NCBI GenBank assembly: GCA_016350165.1 | Contig: CP066225.1 | Coordinates: 124,001 to 188,000, forward strand | Direction: 5' to 3' | Length of the DNA: 64,000 nucleotides | Origin: Planctomycetota bacterium | Lineage (GTDB): Bacteria; Planctomycetota; Phycisphaerae; Phycisphaerales; Phycisphaeraceae | Shown: piece after piece, positions 46,900-55,822 of the stretch | How the letters are laid out: each line of letters opens with the position of its first letter | Numbering within the stretch: position 1 is the stretch's first letter | Position numbers and translations under genes: made by a program | Notes under the pieces: model-generated | What the model saw: the letters and a program-made list of their open reading frames with translations, nothing else | Databases searched by the model: none | What the model was told of the DNA's origin: nothing

Positions 46900-46959
46900 C
46901 AAAATTACCAATAGTACACCCAACATTACCAAGACAGATTTATCTTTTGTGTTTATGCT
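46900..46959 (+). promoter_or_regulatory. Promoter with AraC-type direct repeats before the corrinoid operon
   Basis: CAAAATTACCAA (46900-46911) and CAACATTACCAA (46921-46932) are direct repeats 21 bases apart, two helical turns. The second overlaps a possible -35 AAGACA (46931-46936), with -10 TATGCT (46954-46959) at a 17-base spacing. A weaker copy TTTACCAA is at 46822-46829. The layout suits an AraC-family activator contacting sigma; binding is inference. Confidence 0.55.
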
Positions 46960-47037
46960 ATTTGCACATAATCAAGGAGAGATAGGCTGTGGTTGTACAT
47001 CGTGCGTCTGTGGCTGATATTTCTCAGGAGTAATGAA

Positions 47038-47670
47038 ATGATGGATCTGAAAGATCTCACCGAAGCAATCAAAACGGGCAATCGCACACAAGCAACGAGT
47101 CTTACGCAAGAAGCGTTGGATGCAGATCTGACACCTCAATCGATCCTAGATGCGATGGTTGTCGGGATGGATGAGATTGGTGACAAATTCAAGCGGAATG
47201 AAGTATTTGTTCCTGAGATGCTTATCGCAGCCCGTGCAATGAACGAGTCCATGGCGATCTTAGAGCCTTCACTTGTAAAGAGTGGGTACAAGCCTCTAGC
47301 GACGGCTGTGATTGGTACAGTGCAAGGTGATTTGCATGATATTGGCAAGAATCTTGTGAGCATGATGTGGAAGGGTTCGGCACTGAACGTGATCGATCTT
47401 GGCACGAATGTTACGCCAGATAAATTTGTTGCTGCGATCAAAGAGCATGATGCGAAGTTGGTTGGGTTATCAGCTTTGCTAACAACAACGATGCCATCAA
47501 TGAAGGCAACTGTCGAAGCGATTAAATCTGAAGAATTAAGTGATGTGAAAATTTTGATTGGTGGCGCGCCAGTCACACAATCATTTGCAGATCAGATTGG
47601 TGCAGATGGGTATTCACCTGACGCAGCGAGCGCGGTTGATTCTGCTCATCAATTGCTTGGTATTCGATAA
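47038..47670 (+). CDS. Corrinoid (B12-binding) methyl-carrier protein
   Basis: Methyl carrier of the MtaC/MtbC/MttC type, 210 aa. The N-terminal helical cap (about 1-85) includes VVGMDEIGDKFKRNEVFVPE. The Rossmann B12 domain has GTVQGDLHDIGKNLV with the cobalt-ligating H100 in D-x-H-x-x-G, then VGLSALLTTTMPSMK and ILIGGAPV. The ATG at 47038 has CAGGAG eight bases upstream; an upstream in-frame TTG (46993) is ignored. First gene of a four-gene operon with methyltransferases and a CobW protein. Confidence 0.95.
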   Translation: MMDLKDLTEAIKTGNRTQATSLTQEALDADLTPQSILDAMVVGMDEIGDKFKRNEVFVPEMLIAARAMNESMAILEPSLVKSGYKPLATAVIGTVQGDLHDIGKNLVSMMWKGSALNVIDLGTNVTPDKFVAAIKEHDAKLVGLSALLTTTMPSMKATVEAIKSEELSDVKILIGGAPVTQSFADQIGADGYSPDAASAVDSAHQLLGIR

Positions 47671-47713
47671 ATAATTAGTTAACCATAATCATTATATATA
47701 AGCGGGTTCTATC

Positions 47714-49111
47714 ATGACTGGCAAAGAAATATTAATGTGCGCGTTAAGAGGTGAGGCTACACCACGCCCGGCATGGTTGCCGTATGTTGGTGTGCATGGT
47801 GGCAAGCTAGTTGACGCACCTGCTGATAAATATTTGCAATCGTCAGATTTAATAGTGAAGGGCTTATTAAGAGCGAATGAACTGTATCGTCCTGACGGTT
47901 TGCCGATTATGTTTGATTTGCAGATGGAAGCTGAAGTTCTTGGTTGCCAATTAAAATGGGCAGAAAAGACGCCACCTGCTGTTGTGACACATCCGATGAG
48001 CCTTATGGAAGGTGACGGCAAAACGTTGGCTGATTTGCCGGAGTTTTGTGTTACTAAAGGTCGGTTCCCAATCGCATTTGAAGCTTTAGATAGAGTCAAG
48101 CAAGAGATTGGTGAAGATGTTGCTTTATATAGTCTATTGACTGGGCCGTTTACGCTTGCGTTGCATTTACTTGGCAACGATATCTTCATGAATATGTACG
48201 ATAATCCACAAAGTGTTTTAGATGTTATGGATTTTTGTGCTGATATTGGATGCCAAGTTGCAAAATCATATATTGAGCACGGTGCTGATGTGGTTGCAGT
48301 GGTCGATCCTATGACAAGCCAAATATCTTCAGAACATTTCGATGAGTTTGTCACACCATATGTCAATCGTATTTTCGATTGCATCGCATCAACCAAAGCA
48401 ATGAGTTCAATGTTTGTATGCGGTGACGCAACACGTAATCTCGAAGTCATGGCTGCTCTTCATTGCAATAACATAGCGATCGATGAACAGATTCCATTGG
48501 ATAAGATTCGTGATCTTGTCTTACCTGCAAACAAGAGCTTTGGCGGTAACTTAAAACTGACCACCGTTTTGCTAATGGGTGATGAAGAGGATGCGAAACT
48601 AAATGCAATCGAATGTATAGACTCAGCAGGCGATCAGAGTTTTGTGCTGGCACCTGGATGCGACCTGCCCTATGACGTAAAGCCTGAAAACTTGAGTGCA
48701 GTTGCTACGATGGTGCATGATGAGTATCAGCGTGATGTCGCTAGAAACACAATCAATTCGAAACAATCTGATAGTTTTGATGATATCGTTTTACCTGATT
48801 ATCAAAATGAAGATGCCGTTATCATAGATGTTGTCACACTGGATTCTGAAGGTTGTGCGCCTTGTCAGTATATGTTCAAAGCCGCTTTGGATGCTCGCAC
48901 TCGACTGGGAGACAAAGTGAAAATCGTTTTAAATGAGCATAAGATTACAACGCGTGAAGGCGTAGGTATGATGGTGAAATTGCAAGTGCCAAATCTACCT
49001 TCGATATGCATTGATGGTCAGTGTAAATTCGCATCGATAACACCCGATACTGCATTAATTGTCGAAGAAATCGTGAACGCAGCACGTAAGAAGCAAGAGG
49101 TTGAGTCATGA
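47714..49111 (+). CDS. URO-D superfamily methyltransferase fused to a thioredoxin-like domain
   Basis: A 465-aa two-domain protein. Residues 1 to about 345 are a uroporphyrinogen-decarboxylase-superfamily barrel like MtaA/MtbA/CmuA (RPAWLPYVGVHGGK, LLTGPFTLALHLLGND, APGCDLPYDVKPENL). In zinc methyltransferases of this group the ligands are H-x-C and a distal C. Here the motif is F234-V-C236 with C316, so the histidine is lost. Residues about 365-465 form a small thioredoxin-like domain with C381-A-P-C384 and the cis-proline-like region VPNLPSICIDG. A redox or metal-delivery role for that domain is inference. It overlaps cobW-like gene by four bases. Confidence 0.87.
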   Translation: MTGKEILMCALRGEATPRPAWLPYVGVHGGKLVDAPADKYLQSSDLIVKGLLRANELYRPDGLPIMFDLQMEAEVLGCQLKWAEKTPPAVVTHPMSLMEGDGKTLADLPEFCVTKGRFPIAFEALDRVKQEIGEDVALYSLLTGPFTLALHLLGNDIFMNMYDNPQSVLDVMDFCADIGCQVAKSYIEHGADVVAVVDPMTSQISSEHFDEFVTPYVNRIFDCIASTKAMSSMFVCGDATRNLEVMAALHCNNIAIDEQIPLDKIRDLVLPANKSFGGNLKLTTVLLMGDEEDAKLNAIECIDSAGDQSFVLAPGCDLPYDVKPENLSAVATMVHDEYQRDVARNTINSKQSDSFDDIVLPDYQNEDAVIIDVVTLDSEGCAPCQYMFKAALDARTRLGDKVKIVLNEHKITTREGVGMMVKLQVPNLPSICIDGQCKFASITPDTALIVEEIVNAARKKQEVES

Positions 49112-50001
49112 TCCCATTAACGCTTGTAACTGGATTCCTTGGCAGCGGCAAAACTACTTTGCTGAAACGTTTTGCTGCGAATGCGAATGGAAAAAAGTTT
49201 GCGTTTTTGGTTAATGAATATGCTCAGTTGGATATTGACGGCCAACTGATGGATGACGCTGCGGATGTGATTGCTATACCGGGAGGATCTATTTTCTGCC
49301 GATGCTTAACGACTACATTTATAGAACAACTTACAACAGTAGCTGAACGAAACAAAGCAGAGCAATTTGACGGTGTAATTATAGAAGCGAGTGGTGTAGC
49401 AAACCCAACTGTTATACGTAAAATGCTTATTGAAACTGAGCTTGATCAACAGTTTGATATTGAGCATATCATTGCAGTCGCTGAACCAAACAGTTTATTG
49501 AAGCTATTGACAACGTTGCCTAATATTCGTGAACAAATTCAAGCTGCGGATATTGTGGTTTTAAATAAAATAGATCTTGCGGGTGATGATGAGATTGAAG
49601 AATCAATGCGCAAGATATTGGAAATACAGCCTAACGCTACAATCTCCAAGTCGGTTAACTGTGATGTTGATATTGAGTTGTTTAACGGTCAATGGAATCT
49701 TGACTTGGACGGTGAATATGCAAAATGTAAAGATCCGCATTATAGCCAATCTGTCATTTCTATTGATAGCAAGCCAACGCGTAGTGATTTGCATGGTTTA
49801 CTTGCACGTTTGACCGGTGATGTTTATCGGGTAAAGGGGTGGGTGAATTGCTTTGAAGGCCCCACATACATAGATATTTCCTCAGGTAAATTATCAATAA
49901 CTCCTGTGAAAACAATGGAACATAAGCCATCGGCATTAGCGGTGATTTATAACAGCGAATCAACAATTGATTTCGAGATGATTAATACAACTGTTGCTTG
50001 A
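49108..50001 (+). CDS. CobW/G3E family GTPase (metallochaperone)
   Basis: P-loop GTPase of 297 aa from the family that delivers zinc, cobalt or nickel. Walker A GFLGSGKTT is at residues 9-17. GGSIFCRCL stands where the family has its metal-binding CxCC, here reduced to CxC. DGVIIEASGVANP and VVLNKIDLAG (NKxD) follow. The C-terminal CobW_C domain is short. Its ATG overlaps the stop of the URO-D/thioredoxin gene, so it is translationally coupled, suggesting delivery of metal to the corrinoid system. Confidence 0.9.
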   Translation: MIPLTLVTGFLGSGKTTLLKRFAANANGKKFAFLVNEYAQLDIDGQLMDDAADVIAIPGGSIFCRCLTTTFIEQLTTVAERNKAEQFDGVIIEASGVANPTVIRKMLIETELDQQFDIEHIIAVAEPNSLLKLLTTLPNIREQIQAADIVVLNKIDLAGDDEIEESMRKILEIQPNATISKSVNCDVDIELFNGQWNLDLDGEYAKCKDPHYSQSVISIDSKPTRSDLHGLLARLTGDVYRVKGWVNCFEGPTYIDISSGKLSITPVKTMEHKPSALAVIYNSESTIDFEMINTTVA

Positions 50002-50041
50002 AGTGAACAACAGGAATTATGTAAGTAAGGAATTGGTAGTA

Positions 50042-51052
50042 ATGAATAATTATGAACGGTATATGGGCATGGTTAAAGGCGAACAGGTCGATTACGTGCC
50101 ACGCATTCCAATTCTAATGCATTACGCTGCGAAGCATATTGGTGCTTCTTATGCAGATTTTGCTGGCGATTACAATACTCTGGTAAAAGCTAACATTGCT
50201 TTGGCTGAAGATTTTGGTGTTAGCCAACTTGATATCATGTCAGACCCTTGGCGTGAGACTGCAGACTATGGTGCTGAAATTGAATATCTTGAAACCACAT
50301 GCCCGCAATGTTTGAAACATCCTCTGGAAGACAGTAAGGATTTGAGTTTGCTCACGCGACCTGAGGTTGGGAAAACAACGCGTTTGACTGCTGCGATCAA
50401 AGCTATTGAAGCTTATAAAGCATATGGTTACAAAGAGTATTCAATTACAGGTTGGGTAGAAGGTCCAGCAGCAGAGGCATCGGATATACGCGGCGTTAGC
50501 AACTTCATGATCGATCTGATTGATGATGAAGAATTCGCATGTGAATTGATGGATTTATGTGTCGATGTTGCTATCGAATTTGCAAAGGCTCAAATTGCAG
50601 CCGGAGCAGATACGATTGGCGTCGGCGATGCAATTGCAAGCCAAATGTCAGCTGATATGTATGAAAGACTTGTATTCCCCCGTGAAAAACGCCTTGTTGA
50701 TGGCATCCATGAAGCAGGCGGATTAGTACGCTTGCATATATGTGGGAATACGAACCATATTCTACCTGTCGCTGCGTCACTAGGTGTTGACATCATCGAC
50801 TGTGATTGGATGGTAGATGTTGTTAAAGTTCGTGAACTGTTCCCTAAGAACACGGTAATTGCTGGCAATCTTGACCCTGTAGAAGGGATTATGGAATCTA
50901 CACCTGAGAAAATCCATCAAAATTTCATCGATCTGTATCACAAAGTTGGAAATCCATATTTTGTAAATGCCGGCTGCGAAGTTCCTATGGATACACCAAA
51001 GGAAAATTTACAAGCTCTCTGTAAGCCTATTCAATACAACAGTTCGATATAG
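50042..51052 (+). CDS. URO-D superfamily corrinoid methyltransferase
   Basis: A 336-aa barrel protein of the MtaA/MtbA/CmuA group. The full zinc set is present: H232-I-C234 in RLHICGNTN and C312 in NAGCEVPMDTPKEN; TVIAGNLDPVEGIM is another landmark. It would move a methyl group between the corrinoid protein and a thiol or other acceptor, or attack the methyl donor. The start at 50042 is chosen for AAGGAA (50027-50032), over an upstream TTG at 49994. Last gene of the operon, followed by a terminator. Confidence 0.92.
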   Translation: MNNYERYMGMVKGEQVDYVPRIPILMHYAAKHIGASYADFAGDYNTLVKANIALAEDFGVSQLDIMSDPWRETADYGAEIEYLETTCPQCLKHPLEDSKDLSLLTRPEVGKTTRLTAAIKAIEAYKAYGYKEYSITGWVEGPAAEASDIRGVSNFMIDLIDDEEFACELMDLCVDVAIEFAKAQIAAGADTIGVGDAIASQMSADMYERLVFPREKRLVDGIHEAGGLVRLHICGNTNHILPVAASLGVDIIDCDWMVDVVKVRELFPKNTVIAGNLDPVEGIMESTPEKIHQNFIDLYHKVGNPYFVNAGCEVPMDTPKENLQALCKPIQYNSSI

Positions 51053-51083
51053 TCTAAATTCATACAAACCAGACATACTTGAT

Positions 51084-51120
51084 ACTCACAAGTCACTAAT
51101 GATGGCTTGTGAGTTATTTT
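51084..51120 (+). terminator. Terminator of the corrinoid operon
   Basis: Stem ACTCACAAG (51084-51092) / CTTGTGAGT (51106-51114), then TATTTTG. Confidence 0.8.
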
Positions 51121-51281
51121 GTGGAATAATCTAAAATGCCAACATATCGCAAATTCAAGAACAGTTAAGCGGCATAATACAAAACCTAAATACTATCTGA
51201 TATGATTAATGTGCGATAATGAAACTAAAAATACGTGCTAAATTAATCCCTTTTCATACTCAGTGGGATATGGAGCGTGTA

Positions 51282-53474
51282 ATGATACGGAAATATGCCT
51301 CTTTTTTGGTAGCTGTAATATGCTCATGCTTGCTGTGCTTGCATGCCTCAGCGATTGAGCTGCCTGCGGTCTTTACAGATCATGCGGTTTTTCAACACGG
51401 CACACCTTTCATTGTTTGGGGCTGGGCAAAGCCAAATGAAAAAATTACTGTTACATTTCAAGATCAGAATATTTCCACAACCACTGCTGCTACTGGTAAG
51501 TGGGAAATAAGCTTAAAGCCACTACAACCATCCTTTACCCCATCGCAGATGACAGTTAAAGGTGATACAGAAATAATTGTTGTAGATGACATTCTTATTG
51601 GTGAAGTATGGCTATGCTCTGGTCAATCAAATATGTATTGGACAGTTGAGAATACTGATCATGCTGAAGAAGTGATTGCTAATGCATCAAACAATACTCA
51701 TATTCGAATGATCACTTCTCCTCTTCGACTTTCTGCAGAACCTTTGGATCGCATAAGCACTTCATGGCAAGTTCCTACATCTGATACGATCGTCAAATGG
51801 TCAGCGGTTGCCTATCACTTTGGTGTCAAGTTACAAGAAGAACTTAATATGCCGATTGGGTTGCTTTCTGTATCGTGGGGAGGCAGCAAAATTGAACCAT
51901 GGATTTCTATGGAGGGATTCGGATCAGTTCCTCAAACTAAAACAATTTATGATTCACTTGTTCTGAAGGACCCAACTTCTGAATCGTATCAAGAACACAC
52001 TGATGCGTATTTATTAAAAGTAGATCAATGGCTGGCGGAATCCAAGGAAGCTGTTGCTAACTCTAAAAGTATTGAAGCACCACCTGTATTTCCAAGTAAT
52101 ATTCAGCCTTATAAAAATATGCAAGATCCATCCATGATGTATCGTGGAATGATCCATGCTTTCGTCCCATATTCGATTCGTGGTTGTATTTGGTACCAAG
52201 GTGAATCAAACCGATTTGATGGTGCAAATCGTACTGACGAGTTGAGGCAGCTATATTTATTTAAAACTCAGGCTCTTTTAAATGGATGGCGAAAAGCATG
52301 GAATAATCCTGATTTGCCTTACTACTACGTGCAGATTGCCCCATACGAGTATGGCAAGGACGCAAAAGACATTTTGCCACAGTTCTGGGAAGTACAATCT
52401 GACATTGAAAAGAAAATTCCCAATACAGGCATGATCGTGATTAATGACATTGGTAATGCCAAGGACATCCACCCCAAAAATAAACTTGATGTCGGTCAAC
52501 GTCTCGCGAATTTAGCACTACATGAAACGTATCAACGCAAAGAAATTCTTGCACGCGGCCCTCAAGTTAACAGTATGAGTATTAGTGGTAACTATCTTTT
52601 CCTTAAGTTTAGCCATGTTGGTGATGGTCTAGCAACACGTGACGGAAAAGCTCCTGATTGCTTTGAAATCATTGGTGATTCATCATGGCAAAATGCTGAA
52701 GCTGAAATTGTTTCGCATGATACTATTAAACTTTGGTCAGATGAAGTTGAGAAACCTGTAGCCATCCGATATGCATGGAACAAATTATCTTCGCCCAACC
52801 TGATAAACTCAGCTAACTTACCAACCGGTGCGTTCAAATTAGGCAGTCCACCCGACTTAAGTACCATGGCATTAAACGTGCCTGAGGCAGAAAAATACAC
52901 GACTGTTTACGAAATTGATTTAAATAAGCTCGGCAATGAAATTCAGTACGAAACTGATATTTCTGATCTTGTAAAATCATATGATCGCATTGCTTATTTC
53001 CTTGAATTGGAAAGTGAAAAAGGCAATGAGTGGATTTTTGTATCTTTAGATGCATTCACACAGGATGCAACCTTGATCGGAATACCTTCCGTTGAAAGCG
53101 GCGCCATTTTCCAACAATCCGTAAGCAATATCAATGTATACACCAATAAATCCGGCATCAAAGTTGGTAAAGGCTTCATTGGCAATATTGAATTTTGGCC
53201 TAATAATTACGGGCAATCTAATGAAAAAAATATCACCGGTGCCTCTTCAACTAAATATGATTTCGGCGATCAAATGAGCCCCAGCGGTACGTATGGAAGC
53301 ATGCAAATCCATCTAACAAATGAGGCAACAACGCTATTTGCCATCAATGCATGGAAACGAGGCAAGACTGTTGACATAGGTATTGGCAACAGTCCCGGTG
53401 AGCATTCAGACTGGACATTTTCAAATAATGGCGAGCAATACAAAGCGAAACGCCTAACTGTTTTAGTAAAATAA
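51282..53474 (+). CDS. Sialate O-acetylesterase-like SGNH enzyme
   Basis: Secreted carbohydrate esterase of about 730 aa. The ATG at 51282 follows GGAG and gives a signal peptide (YASFLVAVICSCLLCLHASA). An N-terminal beta-domain (AVFQHGTPFIVWGWAKPNE) leads to the SGNH core: WLCSGQSNMYW with the nucleophile serine, LLSVSWGGSKIEPW, and CIWYQGESNRFDG. DIHPKNKLDVGQRLA supplies the D-x-x-H. The last 180 residues are an extra beta-rich region of unknown role. An upstream in-frame ATG (51219) would add 21 residues. Removes acetyl groups from sugars, extracellular or periplasmic. Confidence 0.9.
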   Translation: MIRKYASFLVAVICSCLLCLHASAIELPAVFTDHAVFQHGTPFIVWGWAKPNEKITVTFQDQNISTTTAATGKWEISLKPLQPSFTPSQMTVKGDTEIIVVDDILIGEVWLCSGQSNMYWTVENTDHAEEVIANASNNTHIRMITSPLRLSAEPLDRISTSWQVPTSDTIVKWSAVAYHFGVKLQEELNMPIGLLSVSWGGSKIEPWISMEGFGSVPQTKTIYDSLVLKDPTSESYQEHTDAYLLKVDQWLAESKEAVANSKSIEAPPVFPSNIQPYKNMQDPSMMYRGMIHAFVPYSIRGCIWYQGESNRFDGANRTDELRQLYLFKTQALLNGWRKAWNNPDLPYYYVQIAPYEYGKDAKDILPQFWEVQSDIEKKIPNTGMIVINDIGNAKDIHPKNKLDVGQRLANLALHETYQRKEILARGPQVNSMSISGNYLFLKFSHVGDGLATRDGKAPDCFEIIGDSSWQNAEAEIVSHDTIKLWSDEVEKPVAIRYAWNKLSSPNLINSANLPTGAFKLGSPPDLSTMALNVPEAEKYTTVYEIDLNKLGNEIQYETDISDLVKSYDRIAYFLELESEKGNEWIFVSLDAFTQDATLIGIPSVESGAIFQQSVSNINVYTNKSGIKVGKGFIGNIEFWPNNYGQSNEKNITGASSTKYDFGDQMSPSGTYGSMQIHLTNEATTLFAINAWKRGKTVDIGIGNSPGEHSDWTFSNNGEQYKAKRLTVLVK

Positions 53475-53806
53475 AATTAACTTTTTGATACAATTCTGAC
53501 ACCACGAAGGTGCAAGCTATTAAGCTTGCACCTTTTCTCATAATTATGCGTTACTTTGATACTTTAATATCCTATAACCGGATTTTTACGTGCCAAACAT
53601 GGCCGCAACTTCCAATAGTAATGGACAAGATGTTCATCCAACTGTCCAAAGAGGAGCGAATTTTAAAGAATCCCACAAGGCGTTTTTCGAGTAATCGCAG
53701 TACTTAAAAAAATACAGAATTCAAAACATCTCGTCCGGCTGCGCAACATCGCTACCAGTCACGCGTATGAGTTCCGATGTTGATGCGTATATAAACATGA
53801 AGGCAA
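53475..53806. other. Intergenic region
   Basis: 332 bases between convergent genes. Apart from the terminator at 53507 I see only a loose inverted repeat (GCAACATCG near 53744, CGATGTTG near 53776) and no gene. Confidence 0.5.
53507..53538 (+). terminator. Terminator of the esterase gene
   Basis: Perfect 12-bp stem AAGGTGCAAGCT (53507-53518), loop ATTA, AGCTTGCACCTT (53523-53534), then T-rich. Confidence 0.9.
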
Positions 53807-55822
53807 CTAATCCCAGCTCAGATCTTTTCGGTCATAGAAATATACAAAACCATCTTCAAAGCCAAGTAACATATTTGGTTTACGTGAAATACCAATGTTA
53901 GTTGGCACACCGCTGCATGCGTGCTGCCCTACACGTAAAGGCTTATCTTTGTATTTAATGTAAACGGGAAATGCATAAGATGGCTCTAAGTCAGTACCAA
54001 CGTTTTTCATGAACAACACACTTGCGCCTTTCAGCCCAGTACTACTTTTACCTGTTTCTTTCGGCAAGCCATTTTCTTTATTCGGTACTGATGCATGGCG
54101 TGGACCACTGACCATTAGATCTTTTTTGCCATCCAGATCCCAGTCAACCAGAACCATTTTGAGGCGACCTGTTCCTCCTGCATCGATGAAGTTGGCGGAG
54201 ATATTTGAGCCATCCTCTAAATGAAGCTTGCCAAGATCTTTTACGTTCTGATTATCAATGCGCTGATACCAATGAAACTCATCATCGTCATCCAAGGTTA
54301 TGTACACCATACGGCTCCCCATTTTGCCTACAGCAGGCTGTACGCGCCATGTACCATGGAGTTCCAAGCCCCGACAATATAGCCGTTGCTTACGCGCGAG
54401 TCGCGGTTCTGTACGACTGCCGACATTGATGCATATGTATTGTTCATCTGCTGAGCTTCTTAGGACGAGATCCAAATCACCATCTTCGTCCCAATCAACA
54501 ACTGTAGGTGATGTGTATCCCCATCTTGATTCTTGCGGGCCCTGTATTCCTCTGTAGCCAGGCGACTCCATTATGACTTCACCGCCTGCCGCAACAGGTA
54601 CACCATTTTTATATCTTGGACTTCTATTGCTTCCGACGTTCTCACAAAAAAGTACAAAACCTTGCGAGTTACCAACGATCAAATCTTCATCGTTGTCGCC
54701 ATCCCAATCCACGCTATTCAGCACTGGAAGTGAACCGAGATATAGAGGGGCCTTTTTACTTAGCACATATTTAGGCGACTTGTAAATTGGATTACCTTCT
54801 GTATCAAATTCACCGCTGAATTCGTACCAGTACAAACCCGATTCTCCACCTGCAATGATATCGCTATTGAGTCCTGTTTTATAGTTTGGAAACTGAATCG
54901 TGTGCGGGTTGATCGCTGGATGCCTATGAATGAGACCGCTTTCTTCATTCTTTACAAACAGCCCACTTTTGTACTTCGATAACTTGCTGTCATTTCCCGA
55001 ATTTTCGTAGAAATGAAATTGGCCATACCACGAACCAACGATCAAGTGTTCTTTGCCTTTAGGCTCAAATTGAACTCTCGCAATCTGCCCTGCGCGATGC
55101 AAGATGTCTTTATTATCACCCGAGATGTCTGCAATTTGCTCGAAATCATCAGCATAAATATTTTTTAAGATCGCTTGTTCTAAGTGAACATATACCCAAT
55201 TGCCTCGCCATACACCTCGGCCGTTAAAAGAATAGTATCTGGGATGACGCCAAGATCCTTTTGGCATATAAGCAACTTTATCATGCACAAGTAAAGCAAG
55301 ATGGATCGATCCATCAGGCTGCGGTGAGGCACTGAGCATATTCACACTACCATTAAAATTGCTAATTTCCAGCGGCTCTGCAGATTGTACAAGTGCTACC
55401 TTTTTTTTATCGAGAACATATCTTGTAATCTGATTATTTTGAATTAGCCAAACATGTACGCGACCATCATTACCCTTAAAGGCGTGGCCACGTGGTGTGT
55501 TCTTTCTAATTTCAAATGGTGTTCGAACACGTTGCTTTTCTATGAATCTTGGCTGCCCCTCTTTTCCCTTGCCAGCATATTTATATAGATAAATGCCTTT
55601 CTGGCTGTTATATCCATTTGCTCCAACTAACAAAACGTCTGGCCGTTTGCCGCCATGTGTATTAATCGCACCTAAGACATTGCAAGATATGCCTTTGGAT
55701 AAAATACCCCAATCATTATTATTTGTTGACACACGTGTACCGCTTGTAACCTGAGCAATAACGTTATTGCAGAAGAATAAAAGTAAAAAAACGAACCACA
55801 AAGGAATCATCTTATTTTTCAT
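53807..55822 (-). CDS. Secreted FG-GAP/VCBS repeat protein
   Basis: Exported beta-propeller protein of about 671 aa. The ATG at 55822 gives a signal peptide (MIPLWFVFLLLFFCNNVIA). An in-frame upstream start at 55903 would put 27 extra residues before it and is unlikely. Calcium-loop repeats of the FG-GAP/VCBS type recur: SVDWDGDNDEDLIVGNSQG, VVDWDEDGDLDLVLRSSAD and LVDWDLDGKKDLMVSGPRH; several weaker ones precede. No catalytic domain or C-terminal anchor is visible. Likely surface or extracellular binding protein, convergent with the esterase. Confidence 0.83.
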   Translation of the reverse strand: MKNKMIPLWFVFLLLFFCNNVIAQVTSGTRVSTNNNDWGILSKGISCNVLGAINTHGGKRPDVLLVGANGYNSQKGIYLYKYAGKGKEGQPRFIEKQRVRTPFEIRKNTPRGHAFKGNDGRVHVWLIQNNQITRYVLDKKKVALVQSAEPLEISNFNGSVNMLSASPQPDGSIHLALLVHDKVAYMPKGSWRHPRYYSFNGRGVWRGNWVYVHLEQAILKNIYADDFEQIADISGDNKDILHRAGQIARVQFEPKGKEHLIVGSWYGQFHFYENSGNDSKLSKYKSGLFVKNEESGLIHRHPAINPHTIQFPNYKTGLNSDIIAGGESGLYWYEFSGEFDTEGNPIYKSPKYVLSKKAPLYLGSLPVLNSVDWDGDNDEDLIVGNSQGFVLFCENVGSNRSPRYKNGVPVAAGGEVIMESPGYRGIQGPQESRWGYTSPTVVDWDEDGDLDLVLRSSADEQYICINVGSRTEPRLARKQRLYCRGLELHGTWRVQPAVGKMGSRMVYITLDDDDEFHWYQRIDNQNVKDLGKLHLEDGSNISANFIDAGGTGRLKMVLVDWDLDGKKDLMVSGPRHASVPNKENGLPKETGKSSTGLKGASVLFMKNVGTDLEPSYAFPVYIKYKDKPLRVGQHACSGVPTNIGISRKPNMLLGFEDGFVYFYDRKDLSWD

